A DNA stretch of 64,000 bases from a candidate division KSB1 bacterium (GCA_024655945.1 JANLFK010000002.1:124001-188000), one strand, 5' to 3'. Counted from the first letter of the stretch, positions 35,332-44,727 are shown. Translations and numbers: made by a program. Notes: generated from the letters alone by a model not told the origin.

Positions 35332-37068
35332 CTAAGCCTTTACTGGCGCTGATAGTCTGTTCAGGACGGCCAGGTTACGTCTTGCCAACGCATAGTTTGG
35401 ATCAAGCTCTAAGGCTGCCTGGTAGCCCAGGCGTGCCGCCTCTGGATGCCCCAACTGCGCATAGCAGGAGGCGATGTTCCCCAGGACGCGCGCCTCAGGC
35501 CGGGCAAGGACGAGGGCTCTTTCGTAGAAGAAGATGGCCTGGCTGTAGAGGCCAAGGCGCACGCAGGCGTCGCCGACTTCCCGGTTTGCCTGGGCATCGG
35601 CGATGTCCAGCGCGCTGAGCGCCTCGACCATGGCGCGGGCCTCGTCCGGCCGTCCGCGCCGCTGATAGGCCCGCAGCAAACCTATCAGCACCCCCACGTG
35701 CGAGGGCGCAAGCGCGTGAGCCTTGTTGAGCACCTCGGCGGCCTCCTCGTACTGGCCGGCCGACATCAGCGCATGCGCGTATCCGTTCAGAACATCCACA
35801 TTGGAAGGAGCCAACTCGGCAGACCGCGCAAAGCAGCGGACCGACTCAACAAAGTTTCCCATGTCTCGCCACACCTCGCCGAGCTGGAAGTGGATGAAGG
35901 CATCTTCGTATCCGCTGGCGACGGCGCTCTCCAGTGTCTGCCGTGCACCTTCCAAGTCTTTGTTCAGAATCCTGCAGCGTGCCAACCCCCTGAAACAGAG
36001 CGCATCGGGCTTTTCTCGCAGCAGATCCTTGTACCAGGCCTCCGCTTGGTGCAGTTTCCCCATGGCAATGTAACACTGCCCGATGTGGTAGCGGGCGCGA
36101 TTCTCAAACCCCCACGAATCCACAATCACGGTGGTGAACCCGTAGCGCGGCTCTCGCTCGCATCTGGCCAGGGTGTCGAGGTAGCGTTGGTACTCACGGA
36201 CAGCTTCCGCATGCCGCTGCTGGCGCGCGTAGATTGTGCCGAGGGTGAAGCGCAGGTCCAGATTTTTCGGATCCTCCTCGAGACCTTGCCGGCAGTATGC
36301 TTCAGCCTCGCCGAGACGGTCGACCATCATGAGACAGTACGCCAGGTCGAACAAGAGCATGAAATAAGTAGATGTCCTCGCGCCTGGCAGGCAGAGCCCA
36401 AGGCCCTCCTGGCACACCTGGATTGCCTGTTGGAAGCGGCCCTGGTTGCGATATATTCTGCCGAGGTTGAAGCGTGGAAAAGGGTCATCCGGCTCCTCGG
36501 CCATCTGCTTGAGGAGCAGGCGTTCACTGCGCGCCTGCTTGGCGGCCATTTCCTCCGGGCTCAGGTTGTAGCCGTGGTGATAGATGCGAATCTCGGCCTG
36601 GCCGGTGGCTCCACTCACGACGAGTTGATTGTGGACAATGCCCTGGTAGTGGCCCAGATGCGTGCGGAACAGTCTGCGGTAGTACAGGCGCGAGATGCTG
36701 CCGTCAGGCATGTAGTTGAGAATGGGGACAAACAGGCTGTTCACCTGGCGGGACTTGACCACCTCGCGAAGGAGCGGGATATCGGCACGCTCCAACTCTT
36801 CGTCACCATCTAACTGCAGCACCCACTCGCTGGTCACGAACTGGAGCGCAAAGTTGCGTGCTTCGCTGAAGCTGTCCTGCCAGGGGTGGTGGTAGACCTT
36901 GGCCCCCATTTCCTCAGCTATCTGCACCGTCCTGTCGGTGGAACCGGTGTCGACGATCACGATTTCATCGACCGCCCCCTGCACACTGGCCAGACACTTG
37001 CGGATGAATCGTTCCTCGTTCTTCACAATTGTGCACAAGGCAACTGTGCCGCGTCGCCCCATAGTCAT
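35332..37068 (-). CDS. Family 2 glycosyltransferase with extended TPR repeats
   Basis: 578 aa from ATG 37068 (ATG 37062 also possible; GGAGAGG lies ahead). GT2 domain at the N-terminus: VALCTIVKNEERFIRKCLAS, EIVIVDTGSTDRTVQI, and LQLDGDEELE as the DXD-type site. About ten TPR-like repeats follow, to the C-terminus (ELDPNYALARRNLAVLNRL). The catalytic half is closely related to the next gene, pointing to a tandem duplication. Ten bp separate the two genes. Likely flagellin glycosylation. Confidence 0.87.
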   Translation of the reverse strand: MTMGRRGTVALCTIVKNEERFIRKCLASVQGAVDEIVIVDTGSTDRTVQIAEEMGAKVYHHPWQDSFSEARNFALQFVTSEWVLQLDGDEELERADIPLLREVVKSRQVNSLFVPILNYMPDGSISRLYYRRLFRTHLGHYQGIVHNQLVVSGATGQAEIRIYHHGYNLSPEEMAAKQARSERLLLKQMAEEPDDPFPRFNLGRIYRNQGRFQQAIQVCQEGLGLCLPGARTSTYFMLLFDLAYCLMMVDRLGEAEAYCRQGLEEDPKNLDLRFTLGTIYARQQRHAEAVREYQRYLDTLARCEREPRYGFTTVIVDSWGFENRARYHIGQCYIAMGKLHQAEAWYKDLLREKPDALCFRGLARCRILNKDLEGARQTLESAVASGYEDAFIHFQLGEVWRDMGNFVESVRCFARSAELAPSNVDVLNGYAHALMSAGQYEEAAEVLNKAHALAPSHVGVLIGLLRAYQRRGRPDEARAMVEALSALDIADAQANREVGDACVRLGLYSQAIFFYERALVLARPEARVLGNIASCYAQLGHPEAARLGYQAALELDPNYALARRNLAVLNRLSAPVKA

Positions 37069-37188
37069 TCCACCTCTCCAGTTCCATGGTCGTCCGGCTT
37101 GTCCAGAGAAAGGCATTGATAAGCTCCCGCGGAGCGTTGCCCGCCCAGTCGGCGGTGATAGCCATGCCGCTGCATAGCGCCGGCAAAG

Positions 37189-38334
37189 TCACACTGCGTC
37201 TGCGGGCGGAACGCGGCGGTCGGGCGAGTTGCTCGGTTCGCTCGCGAGGCGTTGCTCATGGGGGCATGCGCCCTGTACCGCCTCTTGCCGCCGCCGGCCG
37301 GTCTCGTAAGCCTGTGAGAGCAGCGCCTGCGCCCGCTCCTGTTCGCCTTTGCGCGCATAGCAGTCGGCCAGCAGACTGAGGACACGAGCCCTTTCGACCC
37401 TGGGTACGTCTATCCCCAATTCGGCGCTGCGATCGGCAACGCTCAGCCAATGCTCCAGAGCATTGATGGCCTGCTCTGCCTTGCCCATGCGCACGTAAAG
37501 CCGGCCCAGGCCCTCAATGGCCTCCAAGGATTCTGGGTCCAATTGGGCCGCCTTTGCAAAGAAAGGCTCGGCCTGGCGGAAAAGACCTAGTTCGACGCAG
37601 CAGGTCGCCAAGTGGAGAAAGAACTGCGCATCGTCCGGTTGCTCAGTCACCAGGCGATAAAACTGGGCCAAGGCTTTCTCGTACTCACCGACTTGCTCGT
37701 AAGTGAAAGCGAGGGCAGCGCGGAGCTCTGTGCAGTCCGGATGCGCCTCCACGCCGAGTTGCAAGACCTCGATGGCCTTGTCCGGGAGTCCCTTCCGCAG
37801 ATACACTTGCGCTAACCCGCCGGCCGCCTCCATGGAGTCAGGCTTCAGGCGCAGCGTCTCGGCGTAGAAGGCCTCAGCATCTGCCAAGTTGCCGAGCTCC
37901 CCCGTGCACTGCCCCATGCGCAGGAAGCTTTCCCAGTCTCTCGGGTTGGCCAATACCACCTGCTTGAAAAAGGGCAAGGCCTCGCGAAAGCGGCGCTGAC
38001 GTTGGTACAGCAACGCTAAGTTGTAGTGGGCTTCCAGCAGGTCAAAATCCAAGGCGAGCGCCTTCTTGAAATGCTCCTCTGCCTCGCGCCACATCATGCG
38101 CGAGTAGTAGACCTGCCCCAGTTGGCAGTAGCCCGGCGCATAGGCCGGATCGATTGCCACCGCTTTTTGCAAATAGGGCAGGGCCGCCTCGTATTCCCCT
38201 TCTCCCATGAGCCGGCTGGCCGTCGCGCAGACTTCGGCGAAATCGGCCCCAGCGGCAGGCGATTCCGAGTCGCAGCTCACATTCGACCCTTGGGGCACCG
38301 GTGGCTTAACGCCCTTCTTCCGGCCACGGCTCAT
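37189..38334 (-). CDS. TPR-repeat protein
   Basis: 381 aa from ATG 38334 (AGGAGGAGG ahead). Residues 30-325 are eight or so consecutive TPRs ([40 protein letters not shown]). Ends are low-complexity; no enzymatic domain. The start lies inside csrA (29-bp overlap), so expression is tied to csrA. It leads into the two GT-TPR genes and may scaffold flagellin glycosylation; this is inference from position. Confidence 0.85.
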   Translation of the reverse strand: MSRGRKKGVKPPVPQGSNVSCDSESPAAGADFAEVCATASRLMGEGEYEAALPYLQKAVAIDPAYAPGYCQLGQVYYSRMMWREAEEHFKKALALDFDLLEAHYNLALLYQRQRRFREALPFFKQVVLANPRDWESFLRMGQCTGELGNLADAEAFYAETLRLKPDSMEAAGGLAQVYLRKGLPDKAIEVLQLGVEAHPDCTELRAALAFTYEQVGEYEKALAQFYRLVTEQPDDAQFFLHLATCCVELGLFRQAEPFFAKAAQLDPESLEAIEGLGRLYVRMGKAEQAINALEHWLSVADRSAELGIDVPRVERARVLSLLADCYARKGEQERAQALLSQAYETGRRRQEAVQGACPHEQRLASEPSNSPDRRVPPADAV

Positions 38335-38572
38335 CGCCAAGCCTCCTCCTGACCAAATCGATTGCCCCTTCCAGGTGCACGCCGGCTGCGCTCTGCGCGG
38401 CCAAGCGGTTCTGCTCGACTATGCGCTCGTACACCTCTTCCCTGTGTACCACCACACCCTTGGGCGCCTCTACGCCGATTTTCACCTGCCGCCCGTTGAT
38501 GGCCAGCAGCTTGACGCGAATGTCGTCCCCGATGGTGATGCTCTCACCGATCTTGCGTGTCAATATGAGCAT
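38306..38572 (-). CDS. csrA: Carbon storage regulator CsrA
   Basis: 88 aa. [18 protein letters not shown] and [22 protein letters not shown] are the canonical CsrA strands, including the RNA-binding R in the VHREEV segment. The ~25-residue C-terminal extension after the core is longer than in E. coli but common in bacteria that carry FliW. CsrA represses flagellin translation; FliW, encoded just upstream with a 29-bp overlap, sequesters it. Likely target: the GGA motifs of the fliC leader. Confidence 0.96.
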   Translation of the reverse strand: MLILTRKIGESITIGDDIRVKLLAINGRQVKIGVEAPKGVVVHREEVYERIVEQNRLAAQSAAGVHLEGAIDLVRRRLGDEPWPEEGR

Positions 38573-39017
38573 AGTCGTGCCTTCCTTGGCTTATGGGCTG
38601 CTCTTTGAGCACCGGATGGCGGAGGGAGTAGTAGCTGCCCTCCAGGATGTACTGCTTGGCCAAGCGCGCTTTGGGATTGACCACCACCGGCGCCTTCAAG
38701 TTTGCGGTCACCTCCTGGGGCGTCGCCCCGATGGTGATGATAGCGTAGAACTCAGCGTCCTCCTGCCTGTCCAGGCGCAGCGCCTCGAGCACTTTCCGGG
38801 ACAACCTGGGGTGATAGTCCGGGCAGAAGAAGTGCGGGCGAATGACCGGAAACGAGAGGTTAGCGTCCTCCACCGACTGCAGCCACTGAAACGGCAGGAA
38901 TCGCTCCACAGTGAGGATGACGAAGCGCGTGTAGCGTTCAAACCCCGGCAGGCCCTCGGGGATAGTCAGAATGAGCTCCTCGTCGAACTCTGTCTGCCCG
39001 AGAAAGGCGGTAGTCAT
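38544..39017 (-). CDS. fliW: Flagellar assembly factor FliW
   Basis: 157 aa from ATG 39017 (GGGAGG ahead). [20 protein letters not shown] and [16 protein letters not shown] match FliW, followed by the conserved [23 protein letters not shown]. FliW binds CsrA allosterically and is itself displaced by flagellin, making a feedback switch. Its end overlaps the csrA start by 29 bp. Confidence 0.95.
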   Translation of the reverse strand: MTTAFLGQTEFDEELILTIPEGLPGFERYTRFVILTVERFLPFQWLQSVEDANLSFPVIRPHFFCPDYHPRLSRKVLEALRLDRQEDAEFYAIITIGATPQEVTANLKAPVVVNPKARLAKQYILEGSYYSLRHPVLKEQPISQGRHDYAHIDTQDR

Positions 39018-39063
39018 TGTGCCTCCCTTCTTCATCCTCCCGCACCGTTCAACCGTGCACAAG

Positions 39064-40179
39064 CTAATCCAGATAGTTCAACAGGCTCATCTGGCTGATG
39101 CTTGCCGTGACGCCCAGCGCTGCCTGGTAGGAGACCCTTTGCTCCTGCAACCTCACCACTGCTTCGGCAACGTCCGTGTCGGCCACCTGCGACAGAAGAC
39201 GCTGCAACAGGATCGCTTCGTTGCTGAGGCGGTCGTGCATCATCGAAAGGTGGTCGTACTGCAACCCGACCCAGGCTTGCGCGGCCAGCACTTGGTCCAA
39301 AGTCAGGTCCAGCCCTTCCAGTCCCTGCCGCATGGCGTCGTGGTCATTGCGCACCAGCGCATTCTTGAGCTGCAGGATGACCGCGAACACGTCGACATCG
39401 CCCGCATATGCCTCGGGGCCACGAACGTTGACGGTAACTATCGCCCCATCGCCGATCTGTCGCTTCACCTCGCCGGTGATTCCCGCTGGATTGGTGACAA
39501 GGTGCAAGGGACTGGCCAGGCGGTAGGAGACATAGTAAGTGGCACCTTCGCTCATGGCGCCGCCGGCAAGCGCCGTGATTGTCCCTCTGTCGTAGTCGAC
39601 TTCATAGTCGACCCCTTCCACAAAGGTGGTACCGCCGCCATCGGTGACCACTATGCTGCCGGCGGAGAGCTCCGTGTGCGCGAGCTCCACGGCACTGCCG
39701 AGCTGGGCAACGAACGCCTCGTCATTCACCAAGTTGGTGAGGGCATAAGGGGGAGTGGCGTTCTGCGTGCCGCCGAACACATACTTGCCCTGTTCTTGGC
39801 GGTTTGCCACCTGCACGAGCTGTTGCAGGTAGTCGGCGGCCCACTTGGCCATGTCTCGTCGCTCGTCGGCGGTCAACGTATCGTTCTGTGCCTGCACCAC
39901 CTTGCTGCGCAACTGGGCAAGAATCTCCACCGAATCGGCCAGCGCAGCCTCGGTCGCCGTCAGCCAATGCTGCCCGTCCTCAATGTTCTCAAGAAAGCGA
40001 CTGTTGTCGGCAATGAGCTCCCGGAGGCGGAGCACCCGCGCCGTTCCCTCAGGGTCGTCAGAGGGTCGATTGATGCGCTTGCCGGTAGCAATCTGCTCCT
40101 GATGGAGGTCCACCCGCCGTAGCGAGTTCTGCAGCTTGACAAGGAGATTGTCCACAAGCATCTTGTTGGTGACGCGCAT
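39064..40179 (-). CDS. flgL: Hook-filament junction protein FlgL (HAP3)
   Basis: 371 aa. The flagellin-like N-terminus RVTNKMLVDNLLVKLQNSLR, QIATGKRINRPSDDPEG and the C-terminus VADTDVAEAVVRLQEQRVSYQAALGV identify FlgL. It joins the HAP1 ring to the filament. It lies 13 bp after flgK, in the usual order, and is likely included in the sigma-28 transcript starting before flgI. Confidence 0.96.
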   Translation of the reverse strand: MRVTNKMLVDNLLVKLQNSLRRVDLHQEQIATGKRINRPSDDPEGTARVLRLRELIADNSRFLENIEDGQHWLTATEAALADSVEILAQLRSKVVQAQNDTLTADERRDMAKWAADYLQQLVQVANRQEQGKYVFGGTQNATPPYALTNLVNDEAFVAQLGSAVELAHTELSAGSIVVTDGGGTTFVEGVDYEVDYDRGTITALAGGAMSEGATYYVSYRLASPLHLVTNPAGITGEVKRQIGDGAIVTVNVRGPEAYAGDVDVFAVILQLKNALVRNDHDAMRQGLEGLDLTLDQVLAAQAWVGLQYDHLSMMHDRLSNEAILLQRLLSQVADTDVAEAVVRLQEQRVSYQAALGVTASISQMSLLNYLD

Positions 40180-40192
40180 ACGGCCTCCACGC

Positions 40193-41572
40193 TCAAATCA
40201 TCTGAAGTACCGTCTGCATCAACTCGTCCACCACGTTGACCACCCGGGCCGAAGCTTGGTAGGCGCGCTGAAAGGCAATCAGGTTCGCCATCTCCTCGTC
40301 CAACGAAACGCCGGAAACTGACTCCCTCTTCATCTCGAGCTGCTGGATGTACCCGTTGAGGTTCTCCACGCTGTTGTCTGCGGCTTGGATGTCCAACCCT
40401 AAGGCGGTGATGGTGCTGCGGAAGAAGCCGCCGATCGACTCTGTCCCATTGTTGATGGTGGGCACGTCCTTGAGGCGGCTTATCTGCAAGGCGATGTCGC
40501 CATTGCCCGGAGTGCCATCCAGGGAGGCGGCGATGGCGTTGACGCTATTGGCCACCGCCGGATGTAGAGCAATGTCTCCGGCCCCCGTCGTTTCCGGACT
40601 GAAGAAGGGGATGCCTGTAGAGCCGTCGGGCGTGTAGCCGCTCTGGTGCAGACGGTTGACTTCGGAAGCGACTGCCGCGGCCAACGTGTCCAGGCGAGTG
40701 CGATACTGGGGGATGACGGTGGTGATCATCTCGAGCATGCCGCCGACACGTCCGCCGCGTACGAGCACCTCTCTGCCGTTCACCCCCCAGCGCAGACTGT
40801 GCACGACCACGCCTTGCACCGTGGTGGTTGTCACCTCGATGTTGCGCACTTTGTCACCCCCCACCAAGGTTTCGCCGCCCACCGTCACATTGACCATGCC
40901 GGAAGGCATCTCGAGGACTTGCACATCTACCAGCTTGCTCAGTTCATTGAGGAGCAAGTCGCGGCGGTCGCGGAAGTCATTGGCCTGGAGTCCGCTGGCT
41001 TCTGCCTGGGCAATCTGCACATTGAGCGAGGCGATCTGCCGCCCCAAGTCATTGACCTGGCTGATGAGCAGCCCCGCCTGCTCGTCCAGGTTCTGCTGCA
41101 CGGTGCCCAGACCGCGGTACACCCCGTTGAAGGCGGCCACAAGTCGCTGCCCCCAGTGCCGCACCTCTTGACGCGCAGCTGCCTCCGCGGGGTGATTCGC
41201 CAACGTCTGCCAGCTGTCCCAAAATCCTTGCAACGTTGCCGAGAGCCCAGTGTCGGAAGGCTCGTTCAAGAGCGCCTCCAGCTCCCCAAGGGCGCTGGCC
41301 TGCTCTTGCCACCTGCCCAGCTCCTGGTACTCCGCGCGCAACTGCCAGTCCCACAGACCCTCACGCAGCCGCTCAATCTGGGCAATGTCCACTCCGGTGC
41401 CCAGCATGCCAGTGGGGGTACGCAGAGGTGGCGAGGGAGTCATCGTCACTCTCTGCCGCGAATACCCCTCGGTGTTGGCGTTCGCAATGTTGTGGCTCGT
41501 GACCTGCAGGGCATGGCTCTGGGCCTGCAAGCCCCTTCGCGCTATGTTCAACAGATCGCTAATCCTGACCAT
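40193..41572 (-). CDS. flgK: Hook-associated protein FlgK (HAP1)
   Basis: 459 aa. N-terminus LNIARRGLQAQSHALQVTSHNIANANTEGYSRQRV is the rod/hook-type D0 motif with the FlgK-specific GYSRQ; the C-terminus ends LIAFQRAYQASARVVNVVDELMQTVLQM. It forms the first hook-filament junction ring. Shorter than the E. coli protein (547 aa), mostly in the central domains. Confidence 0.96.
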   Translation of the reverse strand: MVRISDLLNIARRGLQAQSHALQVTSHNIANANTEGYSRQRVTMTPSPPLRTPTGMLGTGVDIAQIERLREGLWDWQLRAEYQELGRWQEQASALGELEALLNEPSDTGLSATLQGFWDSWQTLANHPAEAAARQEVRHWGQRLVAAFNGVYRGLGTVQQNLDEQAGLLISQVNDLGRQIASLNVQIAQAEASGLQANDFRDRRDLLLNELSKLVDVQVLEMPSGMVNVTVGGETLVGGDKVRNIEVTTTTVQGVVVHSLRWGVNGREVLVRGGRVGGMLEMITTVIPQYRTRLDTLAAAVASEVNRLHQSGYTPDGSTGIPFFSPETTGAGDIALHPAVANSVNAIAASLDGTPGNGDIALQISRLKDVPTINNGTESIGGFFRSTITALGLDIQAADNSVENLNGYIQQLEMKRESVSGVSLDEEMANLIAFQRAYQASARVVNVVDELMQTVLQMI

Positions 41573-41581
41573 GTAGCCTGC

Positions 41582-42121
41582 CTAAGTCTGAATGGTGAAA
41601 AACTGCCGGTTCGCCGGTTGTTCCCTGCCCTTGTCGTCGTAGACTCCGTTCTGTCCGTTGAGGAGTCGGATGCTCTTGGTGACCGTGTGCAACGCCCGAT
41701 TGAGCAGCTGCTTGTTGCGCAGGTTGGTCTCCTGCACGCGTTTGGCGAGGGAAATGAGCAGGTCGCGCAAGTCGCGCAGCCGCTCCCCGTACTGCTTCTC
41801 CACCAAGGGTATGATTTGCGAGAGAGTGGGCTGCTCAGTGTCCAGGCGCAGGTGAGCGGACACCTCTGCGGCCTTGTGCGCGCGGTCCTGTTCCAGGCGC
41901 CGCGATGCCTGCACCAGCTCTTGCACGCGTGCCGTGCTGTCCAGCACCGGCTCAGCCTCTTCTTGCAAGACCGCCTGATGCTGGCGGTTAAGAGTGTCCA
42001 ACAAGTCTTGGAACAACGCCACTTCCCTATCAATGATGGCCACCAGGTCTGCGAGCGCCCTTTCCAATTCCTCGTGGTGGGCGACAGGGCTCGGGTTGTT
42101 CACCGCCTCAAGCGCCATCAT
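41582..42121 (-). CDS. flgN: FlgN-like chaperone
   Basis: 179 aa from ATG 42121 (GAGG six bases ahead); the frame extends to 42151. All-helical: HHEELERALADLVAIIDREVALFQDLLDTLNRQHQAVL, and a C-terminus with NRQFFTIQT. FlgN keeps FlgK and FlgL soluble until export and here directly precedes both. It overlaps the end of the flgJ-like gene by 14 bp. Confidence 0.85.
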   Translation of the reverse strand: MMALEAVNNPSPVAHHEELERALADLVAIIDREVALFQDLLDTLNRQHQAVLQEEAEPVLDSTARVQELVQASRRLEQDRAHKAAEVSAHLRLDTEQPTLSQIIPLVEKQYGERLRDLRDLLISLAKRVQETNLRNKQLLNRALHTVTKSIRLLNGQNGVYDDKGREQPANRQFFTIQT

Positions 42122-42887
42122 CTGCCACCTCGGGCCCAGATGAAGTGCCATCTGTCAACAGCCTGCGGTACCTCTCCGCAGTAGCTAAAACGCGCTGGAC
42201 GAACTTTTGCGTCTCCGCGTAGGGCGGCAGGCCGTTGTATTTGTCAACAGCGCCTGGACCGGCGTTGTACGCAGCCAGCGCCAGTTCGACATCGCCGGCA
42301 AAGCGGTCGAGCATCTGCCGCAGGTAGCGCACTCCCGCCGAGATGTTCTCCTTGGGATCGAAGACGTTCCTGACGCGCAGCTGGCGCGCCGTCTGGTCGG
42401 TGAGCTGCATCAGCCCCTTGGCGTTCTTGGCCGACACCGCGTGCGGATTGCCGGCGGACTCGTGGCGAATCACTGCGTAGACGAGATGCTGGGGTACGTC
42501 GTAGCGCTGGCACGCGTCGCGAATGTAAGCATCGTAACGCGTGAGACGTGGTGCCGCCCGCCCCCCGGACGACGATTCGGGAACAGGCGGCGGAACCTGT
42601 TGCCTGGCCTCTTGCACCAGGCTACGATAGAGGAGGTCTGCCAGGCCCACGCCCCCTGCCTGCGCCATCTTGCGCGCCACCTCGGTCTCAAACAAGCTCT
42701 GGTAGATGTCGCCACCCAGCCCTTCACCGAACAGGCCCTCCTCGCTGCTCGACTCCCTCATCGTCTTCAGCAGGTGCGCCAAGAAAAGCGACTCGAACTC
42801 CTGGCACGCTTGCCGGAGGCGTCTTTGTTCGGCCGCCGGGTCGGCAGGCTCTGTGCCAGAGCGTTGTCGGATCTGCTCGATGCTCAC
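42108..42887 (-). CDS. flgJ: FlgJ-like rod-binding protein fused to SLT lytic transglycosylase
   Basis: 259 aa. Residues 24-92 are the rod-binding domain (ACQEFESLFLAHLLKTMRES...LFETEVARKMAQAGGVGLADLLYR). Residues 117-250 are a GH23 lytic transglycosylase: YDVPQHLVYAVIRHESAGNP with catalytic E143, then AVSAKNAKGLMQL and ALAAYNAGPGAVDKY. In E. coli FlgJ the second domain is instead a GH73-type glucosaminidase. The protein would scaffold rod assembly and open the peptidoglycan for it. Confidence 0.94.
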   Translation of the reverse strand: MSIEQIRQRSGTEPADPAAEQRRLRQACQEFESLFLAHLLKTMRESSSEEGLFGEGLGGDIYQSLFETEVARKMAQAGGVGLADLLYRSLVQEARQQVPPPVPESSSGGRAAPRLTRYDAYIRDACQRYDVPQHLVYAVIRHESAGNPHAVSAKNAKGLMQLTDQTARQLRVRNVFDPKENISAGVRYLRQMLDRFAGDVELALAAYNAGPGAVDKYNGLPPYAETQKFVQRVLATAERYRRLLTDGTSSGPEVADDGA

Positions 42888-42905
42888 GGTTGTCTCGTCA
42901 AAGCG

Positions 42906-44057
42906 TTACATGATGACCAGGTCGGCACGCAGAGCGCCGGCCTGCTTCAGGGCCTGAAAGATAGAAATCATGTCCCGCGGCGTCACCTTCAACGCGTTGA
43001 GGGCTTGGGCCAAATCGCTCACCGTGGCGTTGCCCTCCATGACCATGACGCTCCCTTTGCCGTTCTCATTGACGGTGGTCATGGTCTGCGGAACCACTAC
43101 GGTCCGCCCCTCCGAGAAGGCGGCAGGTTGCGAGATGACTGGGATGGCACGCACCTGGATGGTCAGGTTGCCGTGGGAGACCGCCGCTTCAGCAAGGCGC
43201 ACGTCCTTTCCCACCACGACGGTCCCTGTGCGCTCGTTGATGACCACCCGCGCCACCTGGTCAGGATTGACCTCTAACCCTTCGATGGTGGCCAACAGGC
43301 GCACCATGCCGGCATCGTCTTGAAACTCGCCTGGTACGGCAACGGTGATGGAGCTGGCGCTCAACGCCTTGCTCACCTTCTGCCCCAAGGCGCTGTCTAT
43401 GGCTGCCGCCACGCGCATCGCCGAAGTGAAATCTGGCTCCTTCAGCGCCAACGTCAGGAGGCCACCTTGGGGCAGCGAGGTGGGTGCATCCCGTTCGACG
43501 AGCAACCCCAGCGGCACCCGACCGACCACCGAATAGTTCTTGCGGTATCGCTCCCCGCCAATGGTCTCCACGTTGAAACCGCCGATGGACACCGCCCCCT
43601 GGGCGACGCCATAGACCCTGCCTTGGTGATCCGTCAGCGGCGTCATCAGCAGGGTGCCGCCTTCCAGACTCCTGGCATCGCCCATGGACGAAACGGTCAC
43701 ATCGATGCGCGTGCCGGCCCGTGCGAAGGGCGGCAGAGAGGCGGTCACCATGACCGCGGCCGCGTTGCGCACCACCAACCGCTCCTGCGGCACCTCAATG
43801 TTGAAGCGCAGGAGCATGTTGCGCACTGACCTGACGGTCACCATGGAGTTGCGCCCATCTCCGGTGCCATCCAGGCCGACAACCAGGCCGTAGCCAACCA
43901 AGGGGGTTTCTCGCACCCCTTCCACGGTAGCCAGGTCCTTCACTCGTACGCCGGCCAAGGCCACCGTCTGAGGGGCCCCGCAGACGCTCAGCAACAGAAC
44001 CCCGCTCACCCCCAGGAGCTGCGCACGGCTCCACGCCTTGATGTCACGGTCTCGCAT
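42906..44057 (-). CDS. flgI: Flagellar P-ring protein FlgI
   Basis: 383 aa. Signal-type N-terminus (LLGVSGVLLLSVCGAPQTVALA), then VRVKDLATVEGVRETPLVGYGLVVGLDGTGD, the FlgI signature, and a C-terminus ending in ALKQAGALRADLVIM. It forms the periplasmic P-ring, showing that the organism has a Gram-negative basal body. A sigma-28 promoter lies just 16 bases ahead of the start. Confidence 0.96.
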   Translation of the reverse strand: MRDRDIKAWSRAQLLGVSGVLLLSVCGAPQTVALAGVRVKDLATVEGVRETPLVGYGLVVGLDGTGDGRNSMVTVRSVRNMLLRFNIEVPQERLVVRNAAAVMVTASLPPFARAGTRIDVTVSSMGDARSLEGGTLLMTPLTDHQGRVYGVAQGAVSIGGFNVETIGGERYRKNYSVVGRVPLGLLVERDAPTSLPQGGLLTLALKEPDFTSAMRVAAAIDSALGQKVSKALSASSITVAVPGEFQDDAGMVRLLATIEGLEVNPDQVARVVINERTGTVVVGKDVRLAEAAVSHGNLTIQVRAIPVISQPAAFSEGRTVVVPQTMTTVNENGKGSVMVMEGNATVSDLAQALNALKVTPRDMISIFQALKQAGALRADLVIM

Positions 44058-44072
44058 ACCACCCCGTACCTA

Positions 44073-44099
44073 TTATCGGCAGCCGCCCCGCCAACTTGA
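44073..44099 (-). promoter_or_regulatory. Sigma-28 (FliA) promoter before flgI
   Basis: Minus strand TCAAGTTG (44092-44099), 11 bp, GCCGATAA (44073-44080, exact consensus). The ATG of flgI begins 16 bases after the -10, so the RNA leader would be only about ten bases. A 13-bp palindrome, TGAGG-TAA-CCTCA (44097-44109), overlaps the -35. It would drive flgI-J-N-K-L-fliW-csrA. Confidence 0.75.
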
Positions 44100-44127
44100 G
44101 GTAACCTCAGGCGCGAGACGGGCCAGT

Positions 44128-44712
44128 TCAGAACAACCAATTGAGTAGGCGCGCTATGTAGCCGGGCTTTTGCCCAGAATGCACCGCGCCACTTCCTTTG
44201 TAGGCAATTTGCGCTTCTGCCACGTTGTACGAATACACGGTGTTTTGTGTGGAGATATCACTGGGGCGGACGACGCCTCTAATGGTGGTCAGTTCGCGCT
44301 CGCCGTTGACCACCACCTCCCGGCTCCCCTCGATCTCCAAATCACCGTTCTCTCGCACGTTGACGACGGTGGCGCTGATGCGCGCCTTGAGCACGCCCTG
44401 CCGCTCAGTCTGGCCTTTACCGGAAAAATCGTTGCCGGCTCCGCCACGAATCCCCAGGAGCGGCAGAAAACTCTTCTCCTTCATCCCGCCGCGCACGTCG
44501 ACTTCGACGCCGGTATTCTTGTCGGTAGACGTGCTGGCCTTGCTGGAGGCAACCGCCTCCTCCACCACCAAGACGGTGATGATGTCACCGACGCGGTGGG
44601 CCTTGTGGTCTGCATAAAGGGAGTTGCCAAGACCCACCTGCGCCGATGAGGGAGTCGCTCGCAAGGCGAGGAGCGAGACACCCACAGTCATGGCAAACAG
44701 AAGTCTTCGCAT
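44128..44712 (-). CDS. flgH: Flagellar L-ring protein FlgH
   Basis: 194 aa. NSLYADHKAHRVGDIITVLVVEEA is the FlgH motif, and the C-terminus ends in the conserved pattern PGYIARLLNWLF. Signal peptide at 1-24. FlgH is normally a lipoprotein, but this one has no cysteine near the cleavage site (SSAQVGLGNSLY) and no cysteine in the first 60 residues, so it appears unlipidated. It forms the outer-membrane L-ring. Confidence 0.95.
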   Translation of the reverse strand: MRRLLFAMTVGVSLLALRATPSSAQVGLGNSLYADHKAHRVGDIITVLVVEEAVASSKASTSTDKNTGVEVDVRGGMKEKSFLPLLGIRGGAGNDFSGKGQTERQGVLKARISATVVNVRENGDLEIEGSREVVVNGERELTTIRGVVRPSDISTQNTVYSYNVAEAQIAYKGSGAVHSGQKPGYIARLLNWLF

Positions 44713-44727
44713 AGCCTTTCTCCCATC

